Source: Wagnerdoeblera intermedia (GTDB lineage: Bacteria > Pseudomonadota > Alphaproteobacteria > Rhodobacterales > Rhodobacteraceae). Taken from it: DNA of 64,000 bases. The first letter of the stretch is position 1, and every line of letters begins with the position of its first letter. The position numbers and the translations under genes were made by a program. The stretch lies in NCBI RefSeq assembly GCF_042647465.1, contig NZ_JBHRVN010000004.1; one strand, given 5' to 3'. Shown here piece after piece: positions 53,019 to 62,382 of the stretch. The notes below the pieces were generated by a model that did no database searches, was not told where the DNA came from, and was given only the letters and a program-made list of their open reading frames with translations.

Positions 53019-54647
53019 ATGACGACTGAAGGCCTGCCCGCGCCGATGCCCGGGCTGATGATGCACCGCGAATTGTCGATCCCGGCAATTCTGGATTACG
53101 CCGCCGAAGTGACCCCGGGGCTGAGGATCACCTCGGCCCGGGTTGAGGGCGATCTGCACAGCTATACGATCGCAGAAGCACGCGGACGTATCCGCCGCCT
53201 CGCCTCGGCGCTGCGCGCAGAGGGGTTCGGGCCGGGTGACCGCATCGCGACGCTGGCCTGGAACGGCTATCGGCACTTTGAACTTTACTACGCCATCGCG
53301 GGGATCGGAGCGGTCTGCCACACCATCAACCCGCGGCTCTTCCCCGAGCAGATCGCCTGGATCATGAACCACGCCAAAGATCAGGCGCTGTTCTTTGACA
53401 CCACCTTCACCAGCCTGGTGCAGGACCTTCACCCGCAGATGCCGGAGGGCATCAAACTCTACAGCCTGAGCGACGATCAGGTGACTGAGGGCGCAACCCC
53501 TTACGAAAAGCTGATTGCAGAGTCAGAGGAGCTGCCCTTCTGGACAGAGGTGCCCGAGGGCACGGCCGCCTGTATGTGCTATACCTCCGGCACCACCGGC
53601 GATCCGAAGGCCGCGCTTTACTCGCACCGCTCAACCATTCTGCACGCCCTGTCGACGGCGCTTGCGGCACCCGACAGCTTTGGTCAGGGCCGCTGCGTGA
53701 TGCCGGTCGTGCCGCTCTTTCACGTCAATGCCTGGGGGCTGCCCTATACCGCGCCGCTGACCGGGACCGATATCGTCTTTCCGGGGCCGAAACTCGACGG
53801 ACCTTCGGTCTGTGCCCTGATGGAAAAGACCGGGGTGACCGCCTCCTGGGGGGTGCCGACGGTCTGGCAGGGGCTGTTGGAAGAGATGCGCAGGACCGGG
53901 CGCAAACCCGCCCGGCTTGAGGTGCTTTATATCGGTGGCTCGGCGCTGGCCCAGGCGATGATCCGCAGCTTTGACGGCTTTGGCGTGCGCGCTCTGCATG
54001 CCTGGGGCATGACCGAGATGAGCCCGATCGGCACGGTGACGCGCCCCACCCCCGCTGACGACCCGGAAGCCCGGATCGCTGAGGCCACCCCCCAGGGCAA
54101 ACGGACCTTCGGGGTGGAGCTGAAGATCGTCGACGAAGACGGCCGGCGCCTGCCCCATGACGATCAGGCCACCGGGGAACTGCTGGTGCGGGGCCACGGC
54201 GTGATCGCGGCCTATTATGATGCGCCCGCCGCCTCTGCCAAAGCCTTTGACACCGAGGGCTGGTTCCGCACCGGGGATGTGGCCCGGATCAGCCCCGAGG
54301 GGCAGCTGACCATCGTGGACCGCACCAAAGATCTGATCAAATCCGGCGGCGAGTGGATCTCATCGATCGATCTGGAAAACGCCGCCATCGCCTGCGAGGG
54401 CGTGGCCATGGCCGCCGCCGTCGCGGTGCCGCATCCGCGATGGGATGAGCGCCCGCTGCTGGCGGTCATCCGCGCCCCCGGCTCAGAGGTGGCGGCCGCC
54501 ACGATCCTTGAGGCCATGGCAGCCAGAATGCCGAAATGGCAGCTGCCCGATGATGTGGTCTTCGTTGAAACCATCCCGCTGACCGCCACGGGGAAGATCT
54601 CGAAAAAAGACCTTCGGATGCAGCTGAAAGATTACTACCAGAACTGA
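53019..54647 (+). CDS. Long/medium-chain acyl-CoA synthetase (AMP-forming)
   Basis: 542 residues from the ATG at 53019 (MTTEGLPAPMPGLMM), which has GGAG ten bases upstream; the ATG at 53010 is too close to it. Seen: CMCYTSGTTGDPKAALYSHR (P-loop), WGMTEMSPIGTV, GWFRTGDVARISPEGQL and the lysine motif PLTATGKISKKDLR. The sequence is of the fatty-acyl-CoA ligase type (LcfB/FadD3-like), distinct from the aryl ligase at 7520. A terminator follows. Confidence 0.93.
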   Translation: MTTEGLPAPMPGLMMHRELSIPAILDYAAEVTPGLRITSARVEGDLHSYTIAEARGRIRRLASALRAEGFGPGDRIATLAWNGYRHFELYYAIAGIGAVCHTINPRLFPEQIAWIMNHAKDQALFFDTTFTSLVQDLHPQMPEGIKLYSLSDDQVTEGATPYEKLIAESEELPFWTEVPEGTAACMCYTSGTTGDPKAALYSHRSTILHALSTALAAPDSFGQGRCVMPVVPLFHVNAWGLPYTAPLTGTDIVFPGPKLDGPSVCALMEKTGVTASWGVPTVWQGLLEEMRRTGRKPARLEVLYIGGSALAQAMIRSFDGFGVRALHAWGMTEMSPIGTVTRPTPADDPEARIAEATPQGKRTFGVELKIVDEDGRRLPHDDQATGELLVRGHGVIAAYYDAPAASAKAFDTEGWFRTGDVARISPEGQLTIVDRTKDLIKSGGEWISSIDLENAAIACEGVAMAAAVAVPHPRWDERPLLAVIRAPGSEVAAATILEAMAARMPKWQLPDDVVFVETIPLTATGKISKKDLRMQLKDYYQN

Positions 54648-54649
54648 AA

Positions 54650-54677
54650 AAGGCCGCCGGGAGATCCGGCGGCCTTT
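54650..54677. terminator. Bidirectional terminator between acyl-CoA ligase and LLM genes
   Basis: Stem AGGCCGCCGG with CCGGCGGCCT around GAGAT, T tract on the right and A tract on the left. Confidence 0.88.
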
Positions 54678-54680
54678 CTC

Positions 54681-55709
54681 TTACCCGGCGATCAGCTCGC
54701 GCACGCGGGGAATGACCTGCGTGCCGTAAAGCTCAATCGAGCGCATCATTGCCTCATGGCTCAGGGTGCCCTGCGAGTACTTCATTTCAAAGCGCGACAG
54801 ACCAAGCGCCTTCACGGTCCCCGCGATCTTCTTTGCCACCGTCTCGGGGGAGCCGACATACATCGAGCCCGAGGCCACTTCGGCCAGAAACTCGCGCTTC
54901 GACGGCGGGCCCCAGCCGCGTTCACGCCCCAGACGGCTGCGCAAAGTCTCATATCCGGCCCAGGCCTGCTCAACCGCCTCTTCATCGGTCGGAGCAACAT
55001 GGCCGGGGCTATGTACCCCGATCGGCTGAACCGTTTGATTCATCTGATTGGCCGCATCGCGATATAATTCGGCAAAAGGACGGAAACGGCGCGGGTCGCC
55101 ACCGATGATTGCCAGCATTAAAGGGACATTATGTCGCACCGCGCGAACCACGGACTCCGGGCTGCCGCCGACGCCAACCCAGACCTTCAGCCCCTTATCC
55201 GAGAGCGGCGGATAAACGGCGGTATTCTTCAGCGGGCTGCGGGTTTCACCGGACCAGCTGACCTTTTTCTCACGCACAAGACGCATAAAAAGATCGAGCT
55301 TTTCCTCAAAAAGCTTCTCATAATCCTGAAGCTCATAACCAAAAAGCGGATAGCTTTCGGTGAAGGAGCCACGGCCCAGGATCACCTCTGCCCTGCCACT
55401 AGAAATGGCATCCAGGGTCGAGAAACGCTGAAACAGCCGAACCGGATCATCCGTCGACAAAACCGTAACCGCCGTGCCGAGCCGGATGCGCGAGGTCTGG
55501 CCCGCAATCATGCCAAGGATCACCTCAGGCGAGGAAATCGCGAAATCGTCGCGGTGATGCTCTCCCAGACCGATGTAATCAATTCCCACCTGATCGGCGA
55601 GCACGGCCTCTGCCACAACATTCCGCAGAACCTGCGGCTGCGACAGAAGTTGTCCGTCAGGACCGCGGGTAACATCCCCGAAAGTATCGAGCGCAAATTC
55701 GACTGACAT
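54681..55709 (-). CDS. LLM class flavin-dependent oxidoreductase
   Basis: Bacterial-luciferase-like monooxygenase fold, 342 residues. Seen: YIGLGEHHRDDFAISSPEVI, IRLGTAVTVLSTDDPVRLFQRF, AEVILGRGSFTESYPLFGY and the C-terminal SRFEMKYSQGTLSHEAMMRS. The substrate is unknown. Monocistronic; the 220 bases upstream of it (to 55933) are AT-rich and hold the hvrA terminator but no gene. Confidence 0.92.
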   Translation of the reverse strand: MSVEFALDTFGDVTRGPDGQLLSQPQVLRNVVAEAVLADQVGIDYIGLGEHHRDDFAISSPEVILGMIAGQTSRIRLGTAVTVLSTDDPVRLFQRFSTLDAISSGRAEVILGRGSFTESYPLFGYELQDYEKLFEEKLDLFMRLVREKKVSWSGETRSPLKNTAVYPPLSDKGLKVWVGVGGSPESVVRAVRHNVPLMLAIIGGDPRRFRPFAELYRDAANQMNQTVQPIGVHSPGHVAPTDEEAVEQAWAGYETLRSRLGRERGWGPPSKREFLAEVASGSMYVGSPETVAKKIAGTVKALGLSRFEMKYSQGTLSHEAMMRSIELYGTQVIPRVRELIAG

Positions 55710-55886
55710 TGCAATCTCCTGTTCTGATCAGCGCTGATATGGGAAGCGTTCAATAAACTGTCATCATTCGCGAATGCACAGAGTATTAAATAAAAATGCA
55801 CACAATTAAGGCAGCACAGATCTGTGTAACCAAAATTATCTTTTTATTTCATGCGTGTAAAAATTATAAACCGCATAGCGAAATAA

Positions 55887-55912
55887 AAAGGGGCCGAATT
55901 AACGGCCCCTTT
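55887..55912 (-). terminator. Terminator downstream of hvrA
   Basis: Stem AAAGGGGCCG with CGGCCCCTTT around AATTAA, about 20 bases after the hvrA stop. Confidence 0.85.
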
Positions 55913-55933
55913 CTGATATCTCAGTTATCGCGA

Positions 55934-56269
55934 TCACGTTTCCGGAACAGCCATCTCATCCGGAGTCTGACCCATAGCCAGAGCCTCGGTAAACCATTTC
56001 GGTTTACGGCCGCGACCGGTCCAGGTTTCGGACGGATTCAGCGGGTTTGCGAATTTCGCAGCACCACCACCGCTGCGTGCACGGGTGGCACGCTGCGGTT
56101 GTCCCGACAGCAGTTCATTCAGGGTGAATCCCAGTTGACGAGCTTTATCTTCCAGCTCTGCAAGGGCTTCTTTCTTGCGACGGTCTTCGTAAGTCACCAC
56201 TGCACGGTTCACCCGAACCTGCAGATCTTTCAGCTCACGCAGCGACAGTGTGTTCAGATCAAGTTCCAT
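55934..56269 (-). CDS. hvrA: H-NS-like trans-acting regulator HvrA
   Basis: Nucleoid-associated regulator, 111 residues. An N-terminal coiled-coil oligomerisation region (SLRELKDLQVRVNRAVVTYE, to about 50) precedes the H-NS DNA-binding motif ETWTGRGRKPKWF (about 80-93), which inserts into AT-rich minor grooves. In Rhodobacter capsulatus HvrA tunes photosynthesis and nitrogen-fixation genes; here it is identified by sequence and by its place behind regA. A 141-base gap separates it from regA, so it may have its own promoter. Confidence 0.92.
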   Translation of the reverse strand: MELDLNTLSLRELKDLQVRVNRAVVTYEDRRKKEALAELEDKARQLGFTLNELLSGQPQRATRARSGGGAAKFANPLNPSETWTGRGRKPKWFTEALAMGQTPDEMAVPET

Positions 56270-56410
56270 ACGCCCCTCCGGTAATTCCGGTACTTGAAAA
56301 TTTTGTAATCGTTTGAAACGACATGACTGACGGGCATATTGGATATCGAAATAGAAATCCAGCCCGATTTACCATCAGGCTGAATTACGCATGGGAGTCT
56401 TTACGGTTCC

Positions 56411-56965
56411 TTACTTCGGACTTCTTTTCGCCAGAATTCTCTGCAGCGTCCGACGATGCATATTCAGACGACGCGCCGTTTCAGAAACATTACGGTCGCA
56501 TTGTTCATAAACACGCTGAATATGCTCCCAACGCACGCGGTCCGCAGACATCGGATTTTCCGGCGGCGGCGGCAGCGAATCCGGATTGGAGAGAAGCGCG
56601 TTCATCACATCATTGGCATCTGCCGGCTTGGACAGGTAATCCAGCGCGCCGATCTTCACCGCGGCCACAGCGGTCGCAATCGCCCCATAGCCGGTCAGCA
56701 CCACGATGCGGCAGTCAGGGCGCTGCTCACGCAGGGTCTCCACCACATCCAGACCATTCCCGTCTTCCAGGCGCAGGTCGACCACGGCATAAGCCGGCGC
56801 ACGGCTCAGAGCGATCGCCTTACCGGCGGCCACGCTTTCAGCCGTCTCCGGCTGGAAACCACGCTTTTCCATGGCGCGGGCCAGACGCTTAACGAATGCT
56901 TCATCATCATCAACGAGAAGCAGTGAACGGTCTTCGCCAAGATCAGCAGGATCGAAATCGGACAT
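56411..56965 (-). CDS. regA: Redox response regulator RegA/PrrA
   Basis: Global redox regulator of photosynthesis, respiration and carbon/nitrogen fixation, 184 residues. Receiver domain 1-125: acidic pocket LLLVDDDEAF, phospho-acceptor Asp63 in AVVDLRLEDG, LTGYGAIATAV and the Lys in LSKPAD. A proline linker (LPPPPENP) precedes the Fis-like HTH (NVSETARRLNMHRRTLQRIL), identical in style to RegA/ActR proteins. Transcribed with senC and probably hvrA, divergent from regB, its kinase. Confidence 0.97.
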   Translation of the reverse strand: MSDFDPADLGEDRSLLLVDDDEAFVKRLARAMEKRGFQPETAESVAAGKAIALSRAPAYAVVDLRLEDGNGLDVVETLREQRPDCRIVVLTGYGAIATAVAAVKIGALDYLSKPADANDVMNALLSNPDSLPPPPENPMSADRVRWEHIQRVYEQCDRNVSETARRLNMHRRTLQRILAKRSPK

Positions 56966-57034
56966 CAGTCCCTCCGTTTACATCACGCCCCGAAATACAT
57001 CACGCAGACCGGCTCAGGGGCAGCCGGCACTTTC

Positions 57035-57655
57035 TCAGGAATTTTCCAGAAAGCAGGCGACCTGAGCCGCCATCTGGTCCGCAGGAATTTCGCGGCGGAA
57101 GAAGTCAAGGAAACCCTTCTCCGGGTCCATGAGATAGGTAAAGGTCATGTGGCCGACCAGATAGTAGTCGTCCTTTTTTTCTTCGGCCTGGTAAACGACG
57201 CGGTAGGCTTTCGCCGCAGCGGCGATCTGAGCCTCGGTACCGGTCAGGCCGATCATCCTGGGATGGATATTCTCTGCATAATCGGCCAGCACCTCGGGCG
57301 TGTCACGGCCCGGGTCAACGGTCACAAAGACCGGGGTCACTTCATGGCCCATCTCATCAAGAATATCGATCACCTCTGCATTGCGCACCGTATCGACCGG
57401 ACAGACGTCCGGGCAGAAGGTGTAACCGAAATAGACCAGAGACGGTTTCGTCAGGACATCTTTTTCCGTGACCTCTGTGCCATTGTGGTCAACCAGCGTG
57501 AAGGGCCCGCCGATTGCCCCCGAGCCTCCGGCGACGACGGAAGAGCGGCAGGGCGCCAGGGGGTCGGCGCTGTTGCGCGCGAAAACATACCACGCCGTTC
57601 CGCCGAGCAGCGCGGCCACAGCACCCACCGCGATCGCGGCATAGACCCTGGTCAT
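57035..57655 (-). CDS. senC: SCO-family copper protein SenC/PrrC
   Basis: Membrane-anchored copper chaperone for cytochrome oxidase assembly, also affecting RegB signalling. 206 residues from the ATG at 57655. One N-terminal span (VYAAIAVGAVAALLGGTAWYV) and a thioredoxin-like domain with the copper site CPDVCP (about 84) and the His in YLVGHMTFTYLMD (about 173). The usual senC-regA order holds. Shares a 109-base control region with the divergent regB. Confidence 0.95.
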   Translation of the reverse strand: MTRVYAAIAVGAVAALLGGTAWYVFARNSADPLAPCRSSVVAGGSGAIGGPFTLVDHNGTEVTEKDVLTKPSLVYFGYTFCPDVCPVDTVRNAEVIDILDEMGHEVTPVFVTVDPGRDTPEVLADYAENIHPRMIGLTGTEAQIAAAAKAYRVVYQAEEKKDDYYLVGHMTFTYLMDPEKGFLDFFRREIPADQMAAQVACFLENS

Positions 57656-57764
57656 GAAGATCAATCTCCGTATATACTCGGCCCTGCGCCCGGGCAGGAA
57701 AGTCGGCCTTTTACGCCCCGGACCCGGGACAGACAACAACTCCAGAAGCGACCGGGGTCTTTTC

Positions 57765-59165
57765 ATGTCAATGCCACACGTCCAGCCGGACGCCGAATTC
57801 CTCAGCGGGGACAGCACATGGGTGCGGATGCAGACCGTCATTCTTGTGCGCTGGACCGCCGTTGCAGGTCAGATCGGGGCGATCGCCACGGTGACGCTCT
57901 GGTTTGATCTGGCGCTGCCGCTTTTCGCCTGCGCGGTGACCATCGGGGCGCTGGTTCTGTCGAACCTTCTGACCTCGACCCTGCTGCCCGCCAACTACCG
58001 GCTCAGCAGCAAAGAACTGCGGGCGCTTCTGCTCTTTGACCTGGTGCAGCTGGCGGTTCTTCTGGCGCTGACGGGGGGGACGACCAATCCCTTTGCACTG
58101 CTGATGGTGGCCCCGGTCGCCATTTCCGCAACCGGCCTAAGACGCGGATCTGCAACGACAATTTGCATCGCCACTCTGATCGCCTCGGTCTGCGCCTCGG
58201 TCTTCAGCCTGCCTTTGGTCTACACCAGTGGTGAGATGATCACCATTCCGCCCATTCTGAGCTATGGCTATCTCCTTGGCATTCTGATCACGACGATTTT
58301 CATCGCGGTCTATACCCACCGCGTCTCGGCAGAGATCCGCAATATGGCCAGTGCGCTGATGGCCACCCAGATGGCCCTCTCGCGGGAGCAGAAGCTGACC
58401 GATCTGGGCGGTGTCGTCGCGGCCTATGCCCATGAACTGGGCACGCCGCTTGCCACCATCAAACTGGTCAGCGCGGAGCTGATGGATGAGCTGTCCGATC
58501 ACGAAAATCTGAACGACCTGCGCGAGGATGCAAAGCTGATCCGCGACCAGGCCGACCGCTGCCGTGACATTCTGCACTCCATGGGACGGGCCGGAAAGGA
58601 CGACCTTCACCTGCGGCAGGCCCCGCTCGACAGCGTACTTCGGGAAGCGGCAGAGCCCCATATGAACCGCGGTCGCGAGTTGATTTTTGATCTGCGCCCC
58701 GCCGATGCGAGCCAGGGAAAACAGCCCGTCATCCGTCGCGCGGCAGAGGTGATCCACGGGCTGCGCAACCTTATTCAGAACGCGGTGGATTTTTCCGCCA
58801 GCACCGTCTGGATCGATGGCCACTGGACGGATGAGCATCTGATCGTGCGGGTGATTGACGATGGTCCGGGCTATCCGGCGCATCTGCTTGGCCGTATTGG
58901 CGATCCCTTCCTGCGCGCGCGCCCGGATGAGGTGAAGGCGCGGCCGGGCTATGACGGGATGGGTCTGGGCCTCTTTATCGCCAAGACGCTGCTGGAGCGC
59001 TCGGGTGCAGCCATCACCTTCCGCAACGGCGGCGATCCCTTCCTCGATCAGCATGAGCGCCCCGAGCGTTCAGGCGCGATTGTTGAGCTGATCTGGCCCC
59101 TTGCCGCGATTTCGGGAACGACGAGCGGCGGTCTTGGCGAGAACCGGAACAACCCTGACCTGTGA
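57765..59165 (+). CDS. regB: Redox sensor histidine kinase RegB/PrrB
   Basis: Membrane kinase that phosphorylates RegA when the respiratory chain is reduced, 466 residues from the ATG at 57765 (MSMPHVQPD); a second ATG is two codons on. Six hydrophobic spans (about 25-185) include the conserved quinone-sensing GGTTNPF at 104-110. The H-box is AAYAHELGTPLATI (His223), and the redox-active Cys is Cys266 in ADRCRDIL. The ATPase domain has NLIQNAVDFS, DDGPGYP and GMGLGLFIAKTLLERSGA. All known functional residues are present. Confidence 0.96.
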   Translation: MSMPHVQPDAEFLSGDSTWVRMQTVILVRWTAVAGQIGAIATVTLWFDLALPLFACAVTIGALVLSNLLTSTLLPANYRLSSKELRALLLFDLVQLAVLLALTGGTTNPFALLMVAPVAISATGLRRGSATTICIATLIASVCASVFSLPLVYTSGEMITIPPILSYGYLLGILITTIFIAVYTHRVSAEIRNMASALMATQMALSREQKLTDLGGVVAAYAHELGTPLATIKLVSAELMDELSDHENLNDLREDAKLIRDQADRCRDILHSMGRAGKDDLHLRQAPLDSVLREAAEPHMNRGRELIFDLRPADASQGKQPVIRRAAEVIHGLRNLIQNAVDFSASTVWIDGHWTDEHLIVRVIDDGPGYPAHLLGRIGDPFLRARPDEVKARPGYDGMGLGLFIAKTLLERSGAAITFRNGGDPFLDQHERPERSGAIVELIWPLAAISGTTSGGLGENRNNPDL

Positions 59166-59230
59166 GACCTGAGTTAATCTCAACTTAACATTTTGGCGTC
59201 ATCCTGAGGGTTCAGGCATCGGGATGACCC

Positions 59231-60802
59231 ATGATTTCTGCGTATCTGCCTTATTTCGGCCTGGCGGGGCTTGTCCTGTCGATGCTCATTCTGGGCAGCG
59301 CCGGGCTTTACGCGCTGCCCCGCCACAGGCAGATCCTGCCACCGGATGCAGCGGAAGGCGGGCTGACCCTTCTTTTTGACGGCGACAGGCTGCTGGACGC
59401 CAGCGCCGCCGGGCGGGCGTTTTTTGCCGCCCTGCCTGCGGGGGGGCCGGGGGACTGGCACCGCTTTCTCGCCTGGGCGGAGCAGAGCTTCGGTCCCGGG
59501 GCGGCTGCACTTCATCAGTTGAAAACCGAAGGCGTCCTCCGGATCGGCCCTGCCGCCGAGAGCGGCCTTCTGCTGCGGGGGGAGTGGCGCAGCGGTCTGC
59601 AGCATATCCGCCTCTCACCGGCAGATGCCGCGCCGGACCTGCCATCTGACACCCCCGCCATCCGCCTGCGCGATGCAGAACTCGCGCGCCTGCGCGCCAT
59701 CCTTGAGGCGCTTCCCCTGCCGCTCTGGACCGAAGATACGCGCGAGGGAATCGTGACCGCTGTAAATTCAGCCTATGATGCGCTGCTGCCCGCCAATATC
59801 CGCGACCGCCCCGCCGCACGGCGCGGCTGGCCCCTGCCCCAGGCCTTTCCGCCGGGCAGCAAAGACGGCAGCCTGCTGACCCTCGGCACGGGCACAGACG
59901 CACGCCGCTGGCGGCTGCGCCGCCTCGATGTGCCCGGCGCCCCCGTTCGCCTGGCCCTTCCCGCTGAGGAAACGCCGGCGGGGGACGATGCCATGAACGC
60001 CTTTGTCCGCACCCTGGCGCTCACCTTCGCGGGGCTGCCCATCGGTCTTGCCGTTTTCGCCCCTTCGGGGGAGCTGCGCCTTTTCAACCCCGCACTGACC
60101 GATCTGACCGGCCTGCCGGCCGAGTTTCTGGCAGCGCAGCCCAGGCTTTCGGCCTTTCTGGATGAGCTTCGCCACCGCAATATGCTCCCGGAGCCGCGTG
60201 ATTACCCCGCCTGGCGCGCCCGCATCGCTTCCATCGGCGCAGAAGACTGCCCGGGCTATGAAGAGATCTGGCCACTGCCTGACGGGCAGACCTTTCAGGT
60301 GGTGGGCCACAGCCCTGCGCCCGGCGCCATCACCCTCCTGATCCACGACATCAGCCATGAGGTGAGCCGCTCCCGCCGCCTGCGCACGGATCTTGCGCTT
60401 GGCCAATCCGTGCTCGACGCCATGGAGGAGGCGGTGATCGTCTTTTCCGCATCGGGCGACGTGCTTTTGTCCAACAGCGCCTATGACCGTCTCTGGCACG
60501 AGAACCTCTCTGAAAGCCTGACCCTGCACCGCATCGGCACGATCTGTGCCGCCTGGCGTGCCCAGTCCACGCCCGACCCGCTCTGGTCTGAGGTTGAGCG
60601 CTGGCTGCAGCGGCCCGAGCGGCGCGACCCGCTGGAAGGAATGATCCGGCGCAGGGACGGTCGTGCGCTGAGGCTGCACCTCAAACATCTGCCCGGCGAC
60701 GCGGTTCTGGTCACCTTCCGCAGCGCTGCTCAGCGCGCAGCCACCACTCCCGCGACGCCCCCTGCCCGCAGACCCCGTTCCCGCGCCATCCCCGCAGGTT
60801 AA
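59231..60802 (+). CDS. Membrane-anchored PAS-domain protein without kinase domain
   Basis: 523 residues. One N-terminal span (FGLAGLVLSMLILGSAGLYAL) and at least three PAS-like regions: about 155-240 (LPLPLWTEDTREGIVTAVNSAY), about 258-380 (GLPIGLAVFAPSGELRLFNPAL) and about 395-495 (LDAMEEAVIVFSASGDVLLSN). It stops with a basic tail and lacks H-box, ATPase, GGDEF or EAL motifs. It follows regB by 65 bases on the same strand. A role as signal-input partner is possible but only inferred. Confidence 0.82.
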   Translation: MISAYLPYFGLAGLVLSMLILGSAGLYALPRHRQILPPDAAEGGLTLLFDGDRLLDASAAGRAFFAALPAGGPGDWHRFLAWAEQSFGPGAAALHQLKTEGVLRIGPAAESGLLLRGEWRSGLQHIRLSPADAAPDLPSDTPAIRLRDAELARLRAILEALPLPLWTEDTREGIVTAVNSAYDALLPANIRDRPAARRGWPLPQAFPPGSKDGSLLTLGTGTDARRWRLRRLDVPGAPVRLALPAEETPAGDDAMNAFVRTLALTFAGLPIGLAVFAPSGELRLFNPALTDLTGLPAEFLAAQPRLSAFLDELRHRNMLPEPRDYPAWRARIASIGAEDCPGYEEIWPLPDGQTFQVVGHSPAPGAITLLIHDISHEVSRSRRLRTDLALGQSVLDAMEEAVIVFSASGDVLLSNSAYDRLWHENLSESLTLHRIGTICAAWRAQSTPDPLWSEVERWLQRPERRDPLEGMIRRRDGRALRLHLKHLPGDAVLVTFRSAAQRAATTPATPPARRPRSRAIPAG

Positions 60803-60874
60803 ACCCGCCGGGCCTGCCACCGGACGGATGGCAAGCCGCTTCCCCGCCCGATGCTTTGGCGCTAGAACAAAGGC

Positions 60875-61375
60875 ATGACCCAAGCGCCCGCCTCACTCAC
60901 CCTTTCCCTGCCCGATGCGGAGGCCACGACCGCCCTTGGCGAAGCCCTGTCCGAAAGGCTCACCCCAGGCGATGTCCTGCTGCTCGACGGGCCGATCGGC
61001 TCTGGCAAAACCCATCTGGCGCGGGCCATGATCCATGCGGCCCTCGCGCGGGAAGGGCGCTTTGAGGATGTGCCCTCCCCGACCTTCACCCTGGTGCAGG
61101 TCTATGACACCGCGGAGTTTGAGATCTGGCACGCGGATCTCTACCGGCTGGGCCACCCTCAGGAAGTGATCGAACTGGGGCTTGATGACGCCATGCAAAA
61201 CGCGGTCTGCCTGATTGAATGGCCCGACCGTCTGGGGGATCTGACGCCGCAGGGGGCATTGCATTTCACCTGGCAGGCCGAAGGTGAGGGGCGCGCGCTC
61301 ACCCTGACCGGCCCGGCAAAGCGGCTCGCAGAGCTTGCCGACCATCCTCAGATCCGGACCCTCCTGAAACCATGA
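60875..61375 (+). CDS. tsaE: tRNA threonylcarbamoyladenosine biosynthesis ATPase TsaE
   Basis: ATPase needed with TsaB/TsaD for t6A37 modification of ANN-decoding tRNAs, 166 residues. Seen: Walker A LLLDGPIGSGKTHLARA (about 33-49), FEDVPSPTFTLVQVY and the EIWHADLYRLGHPQEVIELGL block. Its stop overlaps the next ATG (ATGA), heading a coupled run of four genes. Confidence 0.95.
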   Translation: MTQAPASLTLSLPDAEATTALGEALSERLTPGDVLLLDGPIGSGKTHLARAMIHAALAREGRFEDVPSPTFTLVQVYDTAEFEIWHADLYRLGHPQEVIELGLDDAMQNAVCLIEWPDRLGDLTPQGALHFTWQAEGEGRALTLTGPAKRLAELADHPQIRTLLKP

Positions 61376-62382
61376 CCTCCAGAGCCGAGCTTTCCCGCCT
61401 CTTCCTTGCCCAAAACGGTTATGATCATTGGCAGCGCCGGTTTCTTGCCGGGGATGCCTCGCCGCGCAGCTATGACAGGCTGAGCCTCGGGGACAAAACG
61501 CTCGTGCTGATGGATGCGCCGCCCGAGCGCGGTGAAGATGTGCGTCCCTTCGTCAAAATGGCCAGCCATCTGCGCAGCCTTGGCCTTTCTGCGCCTGAGA
61601 TCCTGGCAGCGGATGAGCAGAACGGGTTTCTGCTGCTCGAAGATCTGGGGGACGATCTTTATGCCCGCGTTCTCGATCGGGGCGCAGATCCGGCCGCACT
61701 TTATAAAACCGCATTGCAGGCGCTGCATATTCTGCAAAAGGCGCCGCCGCCGGCGGGTCTTCCCGCGCACAGCCCCGGCTTTATGGCCGATGCGGCGGGC
61801 CTTGCCTTCAGCTGGTACGCCCGTGCCGTCACCGGCGAGGCGCAGGACCCTGCGCCGCTGGTCGCGGCCATGGCGGAAGCCATGTCTGCGCATTGCACGC
61901 AAGTCCCCGTTCTGGTGCTGCGGGACTACCATGCCGAGAACCTGCTCTGGCTGCCCGGGCGGGAGGGGGCTGCGCGTGCGGGTCTTCTGGACTTCCAGAT
62001 GGGCTCACTCGGGCAGCCGGAATATGACGTGATTTCGCTGCTGCAGGATGCGCGGCGCGACGTAGATCCCGCCTTCGCCGATGCGATGATCGCAGATTAT
62101 GCCGCCCTGCGCGGGGCAGACCCAAACCAGACGGCGCTCGCCTGCGCTGTGCTTGGCGCACAGCGCAACCTGCGGATTTTGGGCGGTTTTACCCGGCTCT
62201 CGCTGCATTTCGGCAAGCCCGGATATGTCAAACTCATTCCCCGCGTCTGGGGGTATCTGCAGCGCTGCCTTGCGCGACCGGAACTGGCAGAATTGCGCGA
62301 GATCGCAGCCCGCCTGCCCGCTCCTGACGCCACCGCTTTGAAAAGGATCGAAGATCTGTGCGGAACCTGCCCCGATCCCTGA
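61372..62382 (+). CDS. Aminoglycoside-phosphotransferase-fold sugar kinase, AmgK-like
   Basis: 336 residues with the APH-type kinase fold. Seen: FLLLEDLGDDLYARVL, the catalytic-loop VLRDYHAENLLWL (about 180) and the Mg-binding LLDFQMGSLGQPEYDVISL (about 205). AmgK phosphorylates N-acetylmuramic acid at C1 in the peptidoglycan-recycling route known from Pseudomonas putida. That assignment rests on the fold and on the next gene being MurU-like. Coupled to both neighbours by overlaps. Confidence 0.85.
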   Translation: MTSRAELSRLFLAQNGYDHWQRRFLAGDASPRSYDRLSLGDKTLVLMDAPPERGEDVRPFVKMASHLRSLGLSAPEILAADEQNGFLLLEDLGDDLYARVLDRGADPAALYKTALQALHILQKAPPPAGLPAHSPGFMADAAGLAFSWYARAVTGEAQDPAPLVAAMAEAMSAHCTQVPVLVLRDYHAENLLWLPGREGAARAGLLDFQMGSLGQPEYDVISLLQDARRDVDPAFADAMIADYAALRGADPNQTALACAVLGAQRNLRILGGFTRLSLHFGKPGYVKLIPRVWGYLQRCLARPELAELREIAARLPAPDATALKRIEDLCGTCPDP

